Origin: Romeriopsis navalis LEGE 11480
GTDB taxonomy: Bacteria; Cyanobacteriota; Cyanobacteriia; Leptolyngbyales; Leptolyngbyaceae
Assembly: GCF_015207035.1 (NCBI RefSeq)
Contig: NZ_JADEXQ010000013.1
Span: 22,360 to 86,359, forward strand
Length of the DNA stretch: 64,000 bases
Reading direction: 5' to 3'
Position 1 is the stretch's first letter, and every line of letters begins with the position of its first letter. Below are positions 1 to 9,783 of this stretch, in pieces. The position numbers were made by a program, and so were the translations under genes. Under the pieces are notes generated by a model. It saw only the letters and a list, made by a program, of their open reading frames with translations. It was not told where the DNA came from and made no database searches.

Positions 1-220
1 GTTGGGTGTTGCTGCGCGAGGCTTCCCGTTGGTTCGTGCCCATCAGCTGTACCGCACTGAACAATACCAAGGTGGTAATAATGCTGCCAATAATCAGGGC
101 GACCAATAGTTCGACTAGGGTGAAGCCCGATCGGGTCGGATTGTGGCGCAGTTTGCAGTTTACCCCCATCAGCCAGTGGATGCTGGAAGTCAGAGTTAAT
201 TGGGTTGGCCTCGATTTCAT
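1..220 (-). CDS. hpsC: Prepilin-like protein HpsC, 3' part outside window
   Basis: This is the N-terminal 73 codons of a type IV prepilin-like protein; the rest lies beyond the window's left edge. The protein has a basic leader of 32 residues, then the class III signal SGFTLVELLV: cleavage is expected between Gly32 and Phe33, and Glu37 is the conserved +5 glutamate. A hydrophobic helix follows. The ATG at 220 sits 9 nt after AAGGGAG, a good ribosome binding site. It lies 80 bp downstream of a second prepilin gene and of hpsA on the same strand. In Nostoc punctiforme, hpsA is followed by pseudopilin genes hpsB-D and glycosyltransferases, which is the basis for the name. Protein type is sure; the exact hps letter is inferred from order. 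Confidence 0.75.
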   Translation of the reverse strand, partial: MKSRPTQLTLTSSIHWLMGVNCKLRHNPTRSGFTLVELLVALIIGSIITTLVLFSAVQLMGTNQREASRSNTQ

Positions 221-300
221 CACGAATGACTCCCTTGCACAAGTATCAAATCTAGTTTTGGAACGCTGGATGACGGAATGGGGAAATAATGCGCGGAATG

Positions 301-1122
301 CTATGTTCCTGGTGCAGCGAAGCAAGCCTGCCCAGCGGCTTCACAGAGTTGTCGATAAATCCCTAAGCCATCGCTTCGATTGCTCTTAACGACGGTGCTG
401 TATAGCACCGTTAAGGGCCGTGTTTTCTGACTTCCCAGACCATTCGTGCTGCGCAAAGAGCCAGCTTCGGCTTTGGCCGTGCCACCCCGAATGCTGTCTT
501 CGGCGATGATCGAATAAACGCGGACGCCCATGACAAAACCATCTGGTACGGTTGTCGCCGTTGTATTTGGCAGGCCGTTACCACGGAACGTCTGAACTAG
601 AAATTCCGGTGCACAGGGTGTCGCGCTGCCAACGGGTTCTGGATCGGTATCGACCAAGATGGCATCGCCAACGCTAACGGTCTGATTCCCATCATCGACA
701 TTGCAGCCGGGGACCTGTGAGCGGAGTTTTGTGCCTGCTGGAATGACGTTGTTCGGTGCAGCGGCGTCTGGCTTCAGTGAGCCGCTACCGGATTCCGGGG
801 GGAGTTGTTCGAGGGTGGCAGTTTTGCGTTCAACTACTGCACGGACCCGATCGACTTCCCCCTGTGCGATTTGGACCGCTTGTTCGGCGCGGCGGTTTTG
901 TACCCGCGTGGCCGTGGCCCAAAAGATGGGTGGAGTGATACTGACGATCGTCACAGCAATAATGACGATCGCCACGAGTGATTCAATCAGGGTAAACCCG
1001 TCATTGACGCATGCCCGGTTGCTTGGTTGGCTACGGGTTAGGAGATTGAGCGCGAGCCGCTGCTGTAGCCGCAATGGTTGCGGTGTAGTGGCGGAGGCGC
1101 GTCGGGGAGAATTAGAGTTCAT
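301..1122 (-). CDS. hpsB: Prepilin-like protein HpsB (hormogonium polysaccharide locus)
   Basis: A 273-residue type IV pseudopilin. Residues 41-60 carry the prepilin peptidase signal DGFTLIESLVAIVII, with cleavage after Gly42 and Glu47 at +5, followed by the single N-terminal helix. The rest is a soluble, probably extracellular domain with two cysteines in each half. The frame is open up to 1161, but the ATG at 1122 has GAGG 8-9 nt upstream and gives a normal leader, so I prefer it; it then starts 17 nt after the hpsA stop. Tight spacing to hpsA and the next prepilin gene indicates one operon. Family knowledge: Hps pseudopilins are needed for the polysaccharide and pilus-based gliding of hormogonia. 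The name rests on synteny. Confidence 0.78.
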   Translation of the reverse strand: MNSNSPRRASATTPQPLRLQQRLALNLLTRSQPSNRACVNDGFTLIESLVAIVIIAVTIVSITPPIFWATATRVQNRRAEQAVQIAQGEVDRVRAVVERKTATLEQLPPESGSGSLKPDAAAPNNVIPAGTKLRSQVPGCNVDDGNQTVSVGDAILVDTDPEPVGSATPCAPEFLVQTFRGNGLPNTTATTVPDGFVMGVRVYSIIAEDSIRGGTAKAEAGSLRSTNGLGSQKTRPLTVLYSTVVKSNRSDGLGIYRQLCEAAGQACFAAPGT

Positions 1123-1139
1123 TGTTGGTACCTCACGCA

Positions 1140-4100
1140 CTACGGTTGTTGAGCGACACAAGCGGTGGAAAGGCCCGCATTTTGCGCAGCTACACAGAGC
1201 TTATTGATATATGGGTCGGAGACGGGGGGTTCTGTATAGAACTCACTGCGGGTCGAAGATGGCGCGACAAATCGCGCTGCAGCGGGACCGGCTGGTGCGA
1301 ACTGCAATGCGACGTCGTAACCCCATAAACGAGCGGGTGGCGCATAGTGCGGGATCGGCTCGCTATTACTGGGGGATTGACCCGGTTCCCAGGCTTCTTG
1401 TTCAAACGGGCCAGTGGCATAGTTGCTAAAGTTCAACTGCAAGAATGAACCTGCGAAGAAGAACCGGCGACTACTCCACAGCTCCAGGAAGCGCGGGAAG
1501 TTATGCAATCCACCGTAGGACTGCTGGATACGTGACGGTGATAGACCGCTCACCACAATTGCGTTCATGCTGGTGTTGTCGGCTCGCGCCACCAGACGTC
1601 GGCCATTACCGCGTCCTTCATTCGGGGTGGCATAGCTGCGGTTGAGTCCACCGATGCCATAGTTGACTGGCAAGGTCTCGTTTTTGTCGATCGGGCGAGC
1701 AACAACCAATGGTTCACCGGTCCGACCAATTTGAATTGGTGTAGTGAAGTCAGCCCAGGCGGGTCGAGTACCCGTTGTGCCATCGGGTGCGACAAATGAA
1801 GCCCCTTCGCGCTTCCAGGACCAGCCACGGGCATTATCGGGTGGCTCTTGCTTCACGCGGTTTTGGTTTTGATAAGAAGTGGAGGCATTGCCACCCTTAT
1901 CGCAGGCCACGGAATAGAGCCCATTGTCGTTGTAAACCGATTTCTGAATGTTATTCGGATATTGGATATTTCCATTGCCACCGCTGCTAGCTTGGAAGTC
2001 AGGCACACTATTGGAAGTAGTCGCCGGTCCCACAAAGGCATCGGCAATACTGCCTTCACAGAAGTCATTCGATAGAATCGAGATCGCATCCGCCAAGATT
2101 TCGGTTGGCCGCCAGCGGTCTTCGTTACTGGTGGCAAATTTCGGGTTCTTGGTGACTCGATCGTTGTAGAACGTGTTGTAGTTGTAAGTCCCGCCGCTGT
2201 TAAGCCCGGCAATGGTCGTTGGGAATAGGGGTTGAGTAAACTCTTCCAACAAGTTGCCCACCGTGTTCTCGTTCCCGGTGCCTTCCTGGTGCAGGTTGAA
2301 ATTGCCCATCATGTAGACCGGCTGATCGGTAAAGAACGACAGACCCCGGACGTTCTTCGCTTCTTCAATCGGCGCAATGACTGCTGGATTGCGTTTAAGC
2401 TGCGTTGCGTTGCGCATCCGGAAACCGTGGATGCGGCGATCGGGGTCAGGCAGATGGTCAATCGGCTTGACGGAAATCCCTTTATCTTGCAGCGCTGGAT
2501 CGCTGGGCTGTTCCGGGTTACTGACATTCATTGCCGTACCCTGGATCAATTGATTATTGGTGACGCCCACCGCGGTGATTGGGCTCGTGCCGATCGGTCG
2601 GGCAATGCCGTCTTCCCGCACAGCGTCCTCGCGGAAAGCGTAAACGATACCACTCATCGGTAGCCATGGCTCATTCGGGGCAAATTCCGTGTTGTCATTG
2701 GTTTGTGCTGTCGGCTTGGTGCTACGCAGCATGCCCCAGTCGATATCGGTGATGCGTGCTGTTTGGAGCTGTCGCCCATCGAAGAGCGCCCAATCGAGGA
2801 ACGGTACGGCCCAGGGTTTGGTTGGTAAGTTACCCAGATTACTCACCTGCGTCGAGGCGGGGTTGGCATTACTGGGGATCATGATGCGGTTGGGCGAAGT
2901 GTCATTCTGGAAATCACGCGGTGTGTAATTCGGCAGGACACCATTCGCGGCTGCAGCAGGGAACCCGTCAATCTTCCGTGGCGCCAAAGCGAGGCTTGTA
3001 ACTGGCAGATCAGCAACCGGCAACGGAGAAGAATCCGCGTAAGGCAAGCGACTAAAGAACGGGTCAGTCGGATTGGCCTGCATCGTGGCTACGGGAATCG
3101 GGTTGATTGTGCCATCCGTGCTGGTCGGCGCGGGATAAGCCGCTAAGCGTGGATTTGCCGATACTGTGGTCGAAACCGGCTTGAAGACATCGTTTGCCAC
3201 GGTAATGGTGTTGATGTAGTTATCCGTGACGTAGGGTTCTCGATCGAAGGGATTCAATCCAGCGGCAGCCGCCGCTGCGTCATTCGCATTATTCACCGTA
3301 GTTGAAACTGTACGGTTCGTCCCAATGGCGCCGGGCTGACGATGATCCCATTCCAGTGGCGTATTTGCTACATCCTCAGGGCTGGAACCATTATCTGTTG
3401 GGTCATCGACAAATCCGCCGCGGAGGCCATGGGCAACCTCGGGGAAGATGTAGTAGAGCGATGGGAATTTCGGTAGAACGACGGGGCGAAGCGCTGGATC
3501 GTTGCTGTTCAAGACGGTTGGATCACCAGGTTGGTAACCCCGTGGGACGCGAATTGCACCACATAGCCGCGAAAGCGCTAAGCGACGACCGGAAACCGTA
3601 CTTAAGTCACCACCTACAGCGCCAGGGAAATCAGTTTCAGTGCTATAAGCCGCTGGGGTGGCCGCAAATGGCTTGAAATTCCAGGTGGTTGGATCAACCG
3701 ATGTATTCTCACGCAATTCCGATCGATTGCCACTGGCTGTTGGATGACGCTTGACTGGGACCGTGCGATCGCCTAGTGCAAACAAGTCAGGGTCACAAGC
3801 CGAAGGGAAAAGTTTTACTGGATCCGCCGTGTTGACGTTAAAGGCGATACCGTATTCCCCGAAGGCCGGGGATGGTCGGAAACCAAACGTTCGGTCCCGG
3901 CGGATCTGATGGCCATTCATAATCAGCTCGGCCATCCGAATAACGGGGTCATTCAGATAGTCGCCACCACTCTTGATGGTCTGCTGCTTCAAGCCCGCCA
4001 CGAATGCCTCAGGCGGCACTTCATAGTAGTCCTCGGCCTTATACAGGCGCGTATCAGGATTGTTCTGAGCCGGATTATAGTTGTAGGTGTTGAGACGGGC

Positions 4101-6701
4101 TTTGGGTAGGACTTCGCCATTTTCAACTTGTCCATCCATCAGACGCGTCATGCGATCGGCCAGGTCGCTCATTACCTGTGCGGATGCATTATTCCAAGTG
4201 ACATCGTTGTTGACGTTCGTTGGGTCGAACTTCTGCACTTGGTCGATATTGGTCGCCAGCATGCCCAGCGAGCAAGCAGCGGTGTGAATGTAAGTCTTGT
4301 CAGCCACACTGAGGGCGGTATAGCTGCTCGAATTCATTCTGTTCAAGGCCCGCCGCAGATTCGATTGGTTCCCCCACATGCTCATCGCGGGATATGGGTG
4401 AATCACATTCGCATCTTGGGTCGGTGGGAAGGCCCCATCCGGGTCGCCCCCAAAGTTGGCGAGATTATCTAAGGCCTGTCGCAATGGTCGGCCCGGTGCG
4501 ATCTCCGCAATAAATGTTGACTCGCTGTCGCCTGGGGGCGCATATTCCCAGCCGTCGGTACCGCGACCACTGAAGAAGTCACTCAGCAGATAGGTATCGG
4601 CATTGGAGTCGTTATCTTTGAAGTTCGTCGGGAAGAAGTTAACGGACTGCCGCAATGTGTTTTGCGTCCCTGGGTGAACCGTCATGGCAACACAGGCAAC
4701 GGGATAGTCTTTATTGCCCACGGCCGCGTGGTAAACCGCTGCTGATTGAACGGCGGGAATATTGTCGCGTAGTGAACGGCGCTGCTGCGTCAGGTGCGGT
4801 AGCGTCGTACCTTGGGTAAAGGGATAGGGCTGAACGGTGGGCGGATAGAGCGGATCCCCTTCGCGCTCACTGAGGTCAGCGGGTGTGGCCGCATCTTTGT
4901 CGCCCACGAGTGGCGGTGGATTATTCGCATCAATTGATGCCGGGGGATCAATGTGGTCATCCCGATCGACATCTCTAGGTGTGACCCAGCCACCGATATT
5001 GCCGAGTTCTAGCCGCTCGCCCACGAGCACGCGCAACCCCTCAGTGCGGGCCCGGCGCTCCCAGTAACCATCCAAGCCAATTGCCACGGAGGCGTTGCCG
5101 GTGGCGGGCGGTGTGGAAATCAAGCGATCGTTCGCGGGAATATCTTCACCGACGCTTGCCCCATCGGGAATGCGGCCCCCGGCATTATCGTCGTACTTCG
5201 GTTTTGGTCCCCAGCGATCGTCCGCGCGGTACAGATCATCGACGAAGGGCACACGCTGTGAGCTGTTGTTGAATCGCTCTTGTAAGACACCATCGAGCTT
5301 GGTATTCCAACCGTTGAAACTGCGATTGGTATCGTCTGCATTATTGACGGATTTCGTCTTCTCTTCGAGCACAATCTCGACTGGGTCGCTAGCGAGATTG
5401 CCCACTGCCGCGTTTTCCGTGGAAGAGTCGTTGTTTTGATCCAGACGTCTCACCGTTGGCGGTGCCGTATCGTTGGTCTGGACGTGAACATCCGCCCGAC
5501 CCTGGCGGAATTGGGGTTTTCCGACCAAGCCAGCCACGACCATCCCTTGGAAATCGCCCAGATCTGGTTCGTCGGGATCATTGCCGCTCGGTGGCGTGCG
5601 ATTGGTAATCGATAGCTCAGAAGATTCTGGCTGATAGAGGCAGGACGCCGGTGCACTGACGAGATAGGCATCGAAGTTATTGTTGCCGAGGATCATGTTC
5701 CCCTCGGTGTGCATCGCGCCGTTCCAGTTGAACTGCGGACCGGGGAAGATCTCAAGGTCGTAGCGGAACCACGCGCCCCATTTGTTACCGCGCAGAATCT
5801 GTCGATCCTGCTGAAATTCCATGGTGGTGGTGGCGGCCTTCGGATTATCGGGGATGACGATCGTGTTGACCTGGAAGTTCTTCCGAATGATCGAGGTGTT
5901 GCCAACGTCTTCAAACCAGGCTTCTTGGGTAAAGCCACTGTCGCCCGCGCCGGAGCTATTGCCGCAGCCGGTCAAGCGCGATTGGCTACTGATCGGACCG
6001 TTACGGACAATGCCCGCATCCGCTTTCTGCTGTTCGGTCATGGTCAGCAGACGTTCTGGCGGAGTTTGGCCGCCTTGGGCCTCGGGTGTTTCAAAGATGA
6101 TGGAGTAGACGATCGTCGCATCGGCAGTGCCATCGCCGTCGGTATCGGAGCGATAACGCCAAGCAATGTCAGGATTGCCATCTAAAGTCGCGGTCGTGGG
6201 CGAACCAATGTCGATCCGCTCCTCATCCGGCAGCGTATAGGGGTCAACATCGGCCCCGGCGCTATTTTTGACGGTGAACTTGGCGACGCCATTGGTGGTG
6301 CCATCGTTGGTTAACATGCCAACCAAGAAACTCTCGAACGGCGTACCACCGGGATAACGCGCATCCTTGGAGGGGTCAAACAGAAATTCTAATTTTGAGC
6401 GGGCGCGGTCGATCGCTGGTGTGGCGGCGTTGTAGATCACCTTTTCCTGAGCGTTGGCGATTACTTGCGTATTGCGATCGAATGCCCGCAGCGTCATCGC
6501 TCCGACCGTCAAGGTCAGGACCAATAGCAGCAGTACCGTGGTCGGCAGGATAAAACCAGCGACTGGTGATTGCCCTCGCCGGTTGGCCACAAATGCCGAG
6601 CGGAGTAGCCAGTTAATGGCCGCCCGGTTGAACTGTCGGTAGAGTTTGCGAACCTCACGCGCAAGGTTCTGCATGGCTTTGGCAAATTTACGGTTCGTCA
6701 T
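1140..6701 (-). CDS. hpsA: Hormogonium polysaccharide biosynthesis protein HpsA
   Basis: A very large protein (1853 residues from the chosen start). The N-terminal 45 residues are basic, then comes AGFILPTTVLLLLVLTL (about residues 48-64), a prepilin/PilX-like hydrophobic helix in which the usual +5 Glu is Thr. The remainder is a long extracytoplasmic region rich in Asn, Asp, Pro and Thr, with no enzymatic motif that I recognise. Size, N-terminus and the two following pseudopilin genes match the HpsA family, which is needed for polysaccharide secretion and gliding in hormogonium-forming cyanobacteria. The frame extends to 6776; ATG 6701 gives MTNRKFAKAM and removes an unlikely Cys-rich leader, although its ribosome site is weak. 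Molecular function of HpsA is unknown. Confidence 0.85.
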   Translation of the reverse strand: MTNRKFAKAMQNLAREVRKLYRQFNRAAINWLLRSAFVANRRGQSPVAGFILPTTVLLLLVLTLTVGAMTLRAFDRNTQVIANAQEKVIYNAATPAIDRARSKLEFLFDPSKDARYPGGTPFESFLVGMLTNDGTTNGVAKFTVKNSAGADVDPYTLPDEERIDIGSPTTATLDGNPDIAWRYRSDTDGDGTADATIVYSIIFETPEAQGGQTPPERLLTMTEQQKADAGIVRNGPISSQSRLTGCGNSSGAGDSGFTQEAWFEDVGNTSIIRKNFQVNTIVIPDNPKAATTTMEFQQDRQILRGNKWGAWFRYDLEIFPGPQFNWNGAMHTEGNMILGNNNFDAYLVSAPASCLYQPESSELSITNRTPPSGNDPDEPDLGDFQGMVVAGLVGKPQFRQGRADVHVQTNDTAPPTVRRLDQNNDSSTENAAVGNLASDPVEIVLEEKTKSVNNADDTNRSFNGWNTKLDGVLQERFNNSSQRVPFVDDLYRADDRWGPKPKYDDNAGGRIPDGASVGEDIPANDRLISTPPATGNASVAIGLDGYWERRARTEGLRVLVGERLELGNIGGWVTPRDVDRDDHIDPPASIDANNPPPLVGDKDAATPADLSEREGDPLYPPTVQPYPFTQGTTLPHLTQQRRSLRDNIPAVQSAAVYHAAVGNKDYPVACVAMTVHPGTQNTLRQSVNFFPTNFKDNDSNADTYLLSDFFSGRGTDGWEYAPPGDSESTFIAEIAPGRPLRQALDNLANFGGDPDGAFPPTQDANVIHPYPAMSMWGNQSNLRRALNRMNSSSYTALSVADKTYIHTAACSLGMLATNIDQVQKFDPTNVNNDVTWNNASAQVMSDLADRMTRLMDGQVENGEVLPKARLNTYNYNPAQNNPDTRLYKAEDYYEVPPEAFVAGLKQQTIKSGGDYLNDPVIRMAELIMNGHQIRRDRTFGFRPSPAFGEYGIAFNVNTADPVKLFPSACDPDLFALGDRTVPVKRHPTASGNRSELRENTSVDPTTWNFKPFAATPAAYSTETDFPGAVGGDLSTVSGRRLALSRLCGAIRVPRGYQPGDPTVLNSNDPALRPVVLPKFPSLYYIFPEVAHGLRGGFVDDPTDNGSSPEDVANTPLEWDHRQPGAIGTNRTVSTTVNNANDAAAAAAGLNPFDREPYVTDNYINTITVANDVFKPVSTTVSANPRLAAYPAPTSTDGTINPIPVATMQANPTDPFFSRLPYADSSPLPVADLPVTSLALAPRKIDGFPAAAANGVLPNYTPRDFQNDTSPNRIMIPSNANPASTQVSNLGNLPTKPWAVPFLDWALFDGRQLQTARITDIDWGMLRSTKPTAQTNDNTEFAPNEPWLPMSGIVYAFREDAVREDGIARPIGTSPITAVGVTNNQLIQGTAMNVSNPEQPSDPALQDKGISVKPIDHLPDPDRRIHGFRMRNATQLKRNPAVIAPIEEAKNVRGLSFFTDQPVYMMGNFNLHQEGTGNENTVGNLLEEFTQPLFPTTIAGLNSGGTYNYNTFYNDRVTKNPKFATSNEDRWRPTEILADAISILSNDFCEGSIADAFVGPATTSNSVPDFQASSGGNGNIQYPNNIQKSVYNDNGLYSVACDKGGNASTSYQNQNRVKQEPPDNARGWSWKREGASFVAPDGTTGTRPAWADFTTPIQIGRTGEPLVVARPIDKNETLPVNYGIGGLNRSYATPNEGRGNGRRLVARADNTSMNAIVVSGLSPSRIQQSYGGLHNFPRFLELWSSRRFFFAGSFLQLNFSNYATGPFEQEAWEPGQSPSNSEPIPHYAPPARLWGYDVALQFAPAGPAAARFVAPSSTRSEFYTEPPVSDPYINKLCVAAQNAGLSTACVAQQP

Positions 6702-7420
6702 AGCAGCTATAGGTCTCAACAGAGACGAAAAAGGCTTCCCAAAATCAAAAATCAAGCAGAGTACGCAAGCTAACAATCAGCTACGATTGCTTCGCTCAAA
6801 TTCGTACAGCGCGTCAGACCAGCACCCCTACACATTAGAAACCGAAAGTCTCGCAGCGGGAAGAAAATTACCGACCGTGCGATGTTTCTCTTCCGGGTTC
6901 ATTCACTTACTGGCTGTATATCCAATAAGCGCATCCGTCCCAGGTATCTTGATGTTACTCATTCCTTCGACAGATTGACCGAGAACTTAGGCGCAGTGCT
7001 TAGCTGGGATAAATTCGCAGACACCTGTATAAAAGTGCAAGAAATCTCACCAGTGCACGGAAACCTGCCCTACTTCTTCAGTTTTAGTCGATACAGATTG
7101 AGTTATCCACTTTGATAACTGCTATTCCACCGAATCTTCAACAGCGAAGATACGGTTTAATCCCCGTTGCGCTGCTGTCGAATCGACTCTAGCATCAGCC
7201 AAATCTCGCAATAAAATCGCCCAGAATGGCTGTCCCTCGGTACCCCATTATGCCAAAAGGCTATGTGTACTATTGCTAACCTACCCACAAATGACCCGTT
7301 TGATAAAGGGAAGGGTTTGAATTTTTGATGAATATTTTTTCGAGAAGGACAATTCGAAGGACGAAATACTGCTTGAATCCCCTTCCCCTTGTGGGTTTAG
7401 GTGATATTCTGCGGTTGATG
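6702..7420. other. Intergenic region upstream of hpsA
   Basis: About 720 bases without a convincing gene. Short open frames here have no family features. It should hold the hpsA promoter on the minus strand, but I could not pick -10/-35 boxes with confidence, and I did not find the GGGAATACT J-box described for hormogonium sigma-J promoters. Near 7308-7315 and 7382-7389 the complementary blocks GGGAAGGG and CCCTTCCC could pair across 66 nt, just past the 3' end of the sugar transferase gene. Confidence 0.4.
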
Positions 7421-8122
7421 CTAGTAGGCACCATTGCCCTTTGGAAATAAAACGACGCCGATCGTCTTAATTGCGATCTTGATGTCGAGGCCGACGTGGT
7501 GGTTGCTAACGTAAAAGCTGTCAATCCGAACGCGTTGGGGGTAAGGAATGTCATTCCGCCCGGAAACTTGCCAGAGGCCGGTGATGCCAGGGCGAATCGT
7601 CAGGACTCGATTAATCTGATCGCCATAACGCACCAACTCTTCCGGGACAAGTGGGCGTGGCCCCACAACACTCATATCCCCCATCAGCACATTCCAGAAC
7701 TGGGGAAACTCGTCGAGGCTTGTGACGCGGAGGAAATGACCGATCGGCGTGATGCGTGGATCATGCTTAAGCTTGAAATTCTGGGCAAATTCTTGCTGCA
7801 TCTCAGGATCCGACTCAAGCAGCTTCGCCATCATCAAATCAGCATGTTGCACCATGGTGCGAAACTTAATACATCCGAAAGCCCGAAAATCTTTGCCTAC
7901 CCGCTTTTGAACGTAAAACACGGGTCCGGGCGAAGTCAGGGCAACGAGCGCCGCGATCGTCAGGTAAAACGGCGCAAATATGGTCAAAGCGAATAATGAG
8001 AAAGCGATATCCACCAAGCGTTTGATCCGCGGGTGATTCAGCCGCCGCAATAAGGGTGGTCGGCCACCGCGCCGGTAAAACGTTCGAATTCTGCTAGGGA
8101 CAACTGGGCTCTTAGCAGTCAT
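7421..8122 (-). CDS. Undecaprenyl-phosphate sugar-1-phosphate transferase (bacterial sugar transferase family)
   Basis: Transfers a sugar phosphate from a nucleotide sugar to a polyprenyl phosphate, the first membrane step of exopolysaccharide or glycan assembly. The 233-residue protein is a short, single-helix member: one N-terminal membrane segment (about residues 39-62, IAFSLFALTIFAPFYL), then the catalytic domain with KRVGKDFRAF, IKFRTM, TSLDEFPQFWNVL, MSVVGPRPL and PGITGLWQVSGR, all hallmark blocks of the WcaJ/WbaP/ExoY family. The ATG at 8122 follows GAGGAG, so the 7-residue extension from GTG 8143 is unlikely. It lies 165 bp downstream of a GT4 glycosyltransferase on the same strand and next to hps genes, so a role in surface polysaccharide is likely. 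The sugar specificity cannot be read from the sequence. Confidence 0.9.
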   Translation of the reverse strand: MTAKSPVVPSRIRTFYRRGGRPPLLRRLNHPRIKRLVDIAFSLFALTIFAPFYLTIAALVALTSPGPVFYVQKRVGKDFRAFGCIKFRTMVQHADLMMAKLLESDPEMQQEFAQNFKLKHDPRITPIGHFLRVTSLDEFPQFWNVLMGDMSVVGPRPLVPEELVRYGDQINRVLTIRPGITGLWQVSGRNDIPYPQRVRIDSFYVSNHHVGLDIKIAIKTIGVVLFPKGNGAY

Positions 8123-8286
8123 GCTACTCCTCGGATACCACACATCACACCAACCTCAATGGGGGGCAGTTTAACAAAATGTTTCGGGTCTGAACACTCA
8201 CGTGTGACAGATTTCTTCAAAGCCACATACTCGCCATAGATTGCTTCGCGGCTCAGCATATGCATTTATCTATAGTCTTGACCGCG

Positions 8287-9441
8287 CTAATAAGCCCTGG
8301 AGCGCTGTTGCTGAAACGCCTTGTAGGACTGATCGACAAAGTCGTGGTAGCGCTGGCGAAATACCCCTGTATCGAAGCTTTCGGCATGGGCGCGGACGAC
8401 TTCTGGCTGAATTTGGGCATAATTGGCCTCGAAATAGGTCACGGCTTCGACGATCGCTGGCACAGTCTGTTCCGCAAACAAAACCCCTGTTCCCTGATTG
8501 GCATATTGCCGAATATCACGGACTGTTTCCATTGTGCCCCCAGCGCCATAGGCAATCACAGGGGTGCCACAGGCTTGGGCTTCGACCGGGGCAATACCAA
8601 AGTCTTCGTAGGCCCCATAGACAAATCCCTTAGCTTGGCTCATATAGGATTCAACATCTGCATCTGACTGCCAACCTAAGACTTGGATGTGGGGCTGTGC
8701 CAGTTGTCGCACGAGATCTAATTCCGGTCCACTGCCAATGACGACCAGTGGCAGGCCTAATTGATTAAAGGCGGCGACAATCATCGGGATCTTCTTATAG
8801 CCCACCAGCCGCGATACGGTGACGTAGAAATCTTGTTTTTGGGACTTATAGGGAAAGCGATCGATTGGCACGGGTGGGTAAATGACTGTGGCTTCGCGGC
8901 GATAAGCCCGCCAAATTCGTCGGGCGGTGGTGTGGGAGTTGGCAATAAAGTGATCAACACGGTTCGCGGCGATTGTGTCCCAAAGCCGCAGGCGGTGCAG
9001 CAAATACCGGGTCAATCCGCCTGGAAGTCCCCGCCCGGCCCGGCTATTCCCCAAATATTCAAAGGTCATGTCCCAGGCGTATCGCATCGGTGCATGGCAG
9101 TAGCAGACGTGCATTTGTTCGGCATTCGTCAAGACGCCCTTCGCCACGGCATGGGCCGATGACAACACAATGTCATAACCCCGGAGATCGATCTGTTCGA
9201 TCGCTAGGGGTAAAAATGGCAAATATTTCTGTACCCCGTTACGAGCACCAGGAAACTGCTGAAGGAAAGTCGTGCCAATTTGGCGCTGGTATAGATAGCT
9301 GTTGGGATTGGTCGATTCAAAATCGATCAGTGCATACAAATCAGCCTCGATAAAGCTCAGGATGTCTTGCACTACTAACTCCGAGCCCCCAGTGGCCTTG
9401 GGCGTTAGCCATTCATGCACCAGTGCGTATTTAACGGTCAT
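8287..9441 (-). CDS. GT4 family glycosyltransferase
   Basis: A 384-residue cytoplasmic GT-B glycosyltransferase. The N-terminal Rossmann half shows HEWLTPKATGGSE with the Gly-rich acceptor loop; the C-terminal half shows VTVSRLVGYKKIPMIV, VVIGSGPELD and the EDFGIAPVEAQACGTPVIAY block, whose two glutamates form the E-x7-E donor-sugar motif of the GT4 family. The middle part resembles mannosyltransferase-type enzymes (CYCHAPMRYAWDM). It is transcribed with the sugar transferase gene downstream, suggesting that it adds a sugar to the lipid-linked primer. Donor and acceptor are unknown. The ATG start is kept; only a weak GAGTGAAGT precedes it. Confidence 0.88.
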   Translation of the reverse strand: MTVKYALVHEWLTPKATGGSELVVQDILSFIEADLYALIDFESTNPNSYLYQRQIGTTFLQQFPGARNGVQKYLPFLPLAIEQIDLRGYDIVLSSAHAVAKGVLTNAEQMHVCYCHAPMRYAWDMTFEYLGNSRAGRGLPGGLTRYLLHRLRLWDTIAANRVDHFIANSHTTARRIWRAYRREATVIYPPVPIDRFPYKSQKQDFYVTVSRLVGYKKIPMIVAAFNQLGLPLVVIGSGPELDLVRQLAQPHIQVLGWQSDADVESYMSQAKGFVYGAYEDFGIAPVEAQACGTPVIAYGAGGTMETVRDIRQYANQGTGVLFAEQTVPAIVEAVTYFEANYAQIQPEVVRAHAESFDTGVFRQRYHDFVDQSYKAFQQQRSRAY

Positions 9442-9544
9442 ACTTCACTCAAATTAGCCCCAGCCACTGCGATGTTCCAGCGCTCAATGCGCCTAATTAG
9501 CTTAAAACGTGCCGCTCATCCGTGTCCTAAAGAATCAGGCCCAA

Positions 9545-9580
9545 CCAAACAAAAAGCCAGGGAGAAAACTCAACCTGGCT
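9545..9580 (-). terminator. Rho-independent terminator after the NFACT gene
   Basis: Perfect 7-bp inverted repeat AGCCAGG (9555-9561) / CCTGGCT (9574-9580). Read on the minus strand, the hairpin is followed at once by TTTTTGTTTGG, so it terminates leftward transcription coming from the NFACT gene, about 230 nt past its stop. The rest of 9442-9809 (368 bases) shows no gene. Confidence 0.7.
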
Positions 9581-9783
9581 CAGATGTAAATATTAATTTG
9601 TTGTCGTCTCCCAGCGGAGAAATTCACCGTTGCGCGTTCCCATACGAGCAGCAGTTTCAGAGATTTTCATCCCTGTTCGAGCGCAATTGTAACAGGTTAC
9701 ACAGACAAAACTTTGAGAAACTTCACTGAACTCGTGGGTCATTGGTGTTTTCCGATGTGAAACTGTAGATCAATAAGCTGGAG

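Noticed and set aside
701..1207. 168-codon plus-strand ORF
   Set aside because: It is antisense to hpsB and the hpsA 3' end, with Arg/Ser-rich shadow composition and no family motif.
7276..7554. 92-codon minus-strand ORF at the end of the sugar transferase
   Set aside because: Most of it is another frame of the transferase gene, and the remainder has no protein features.
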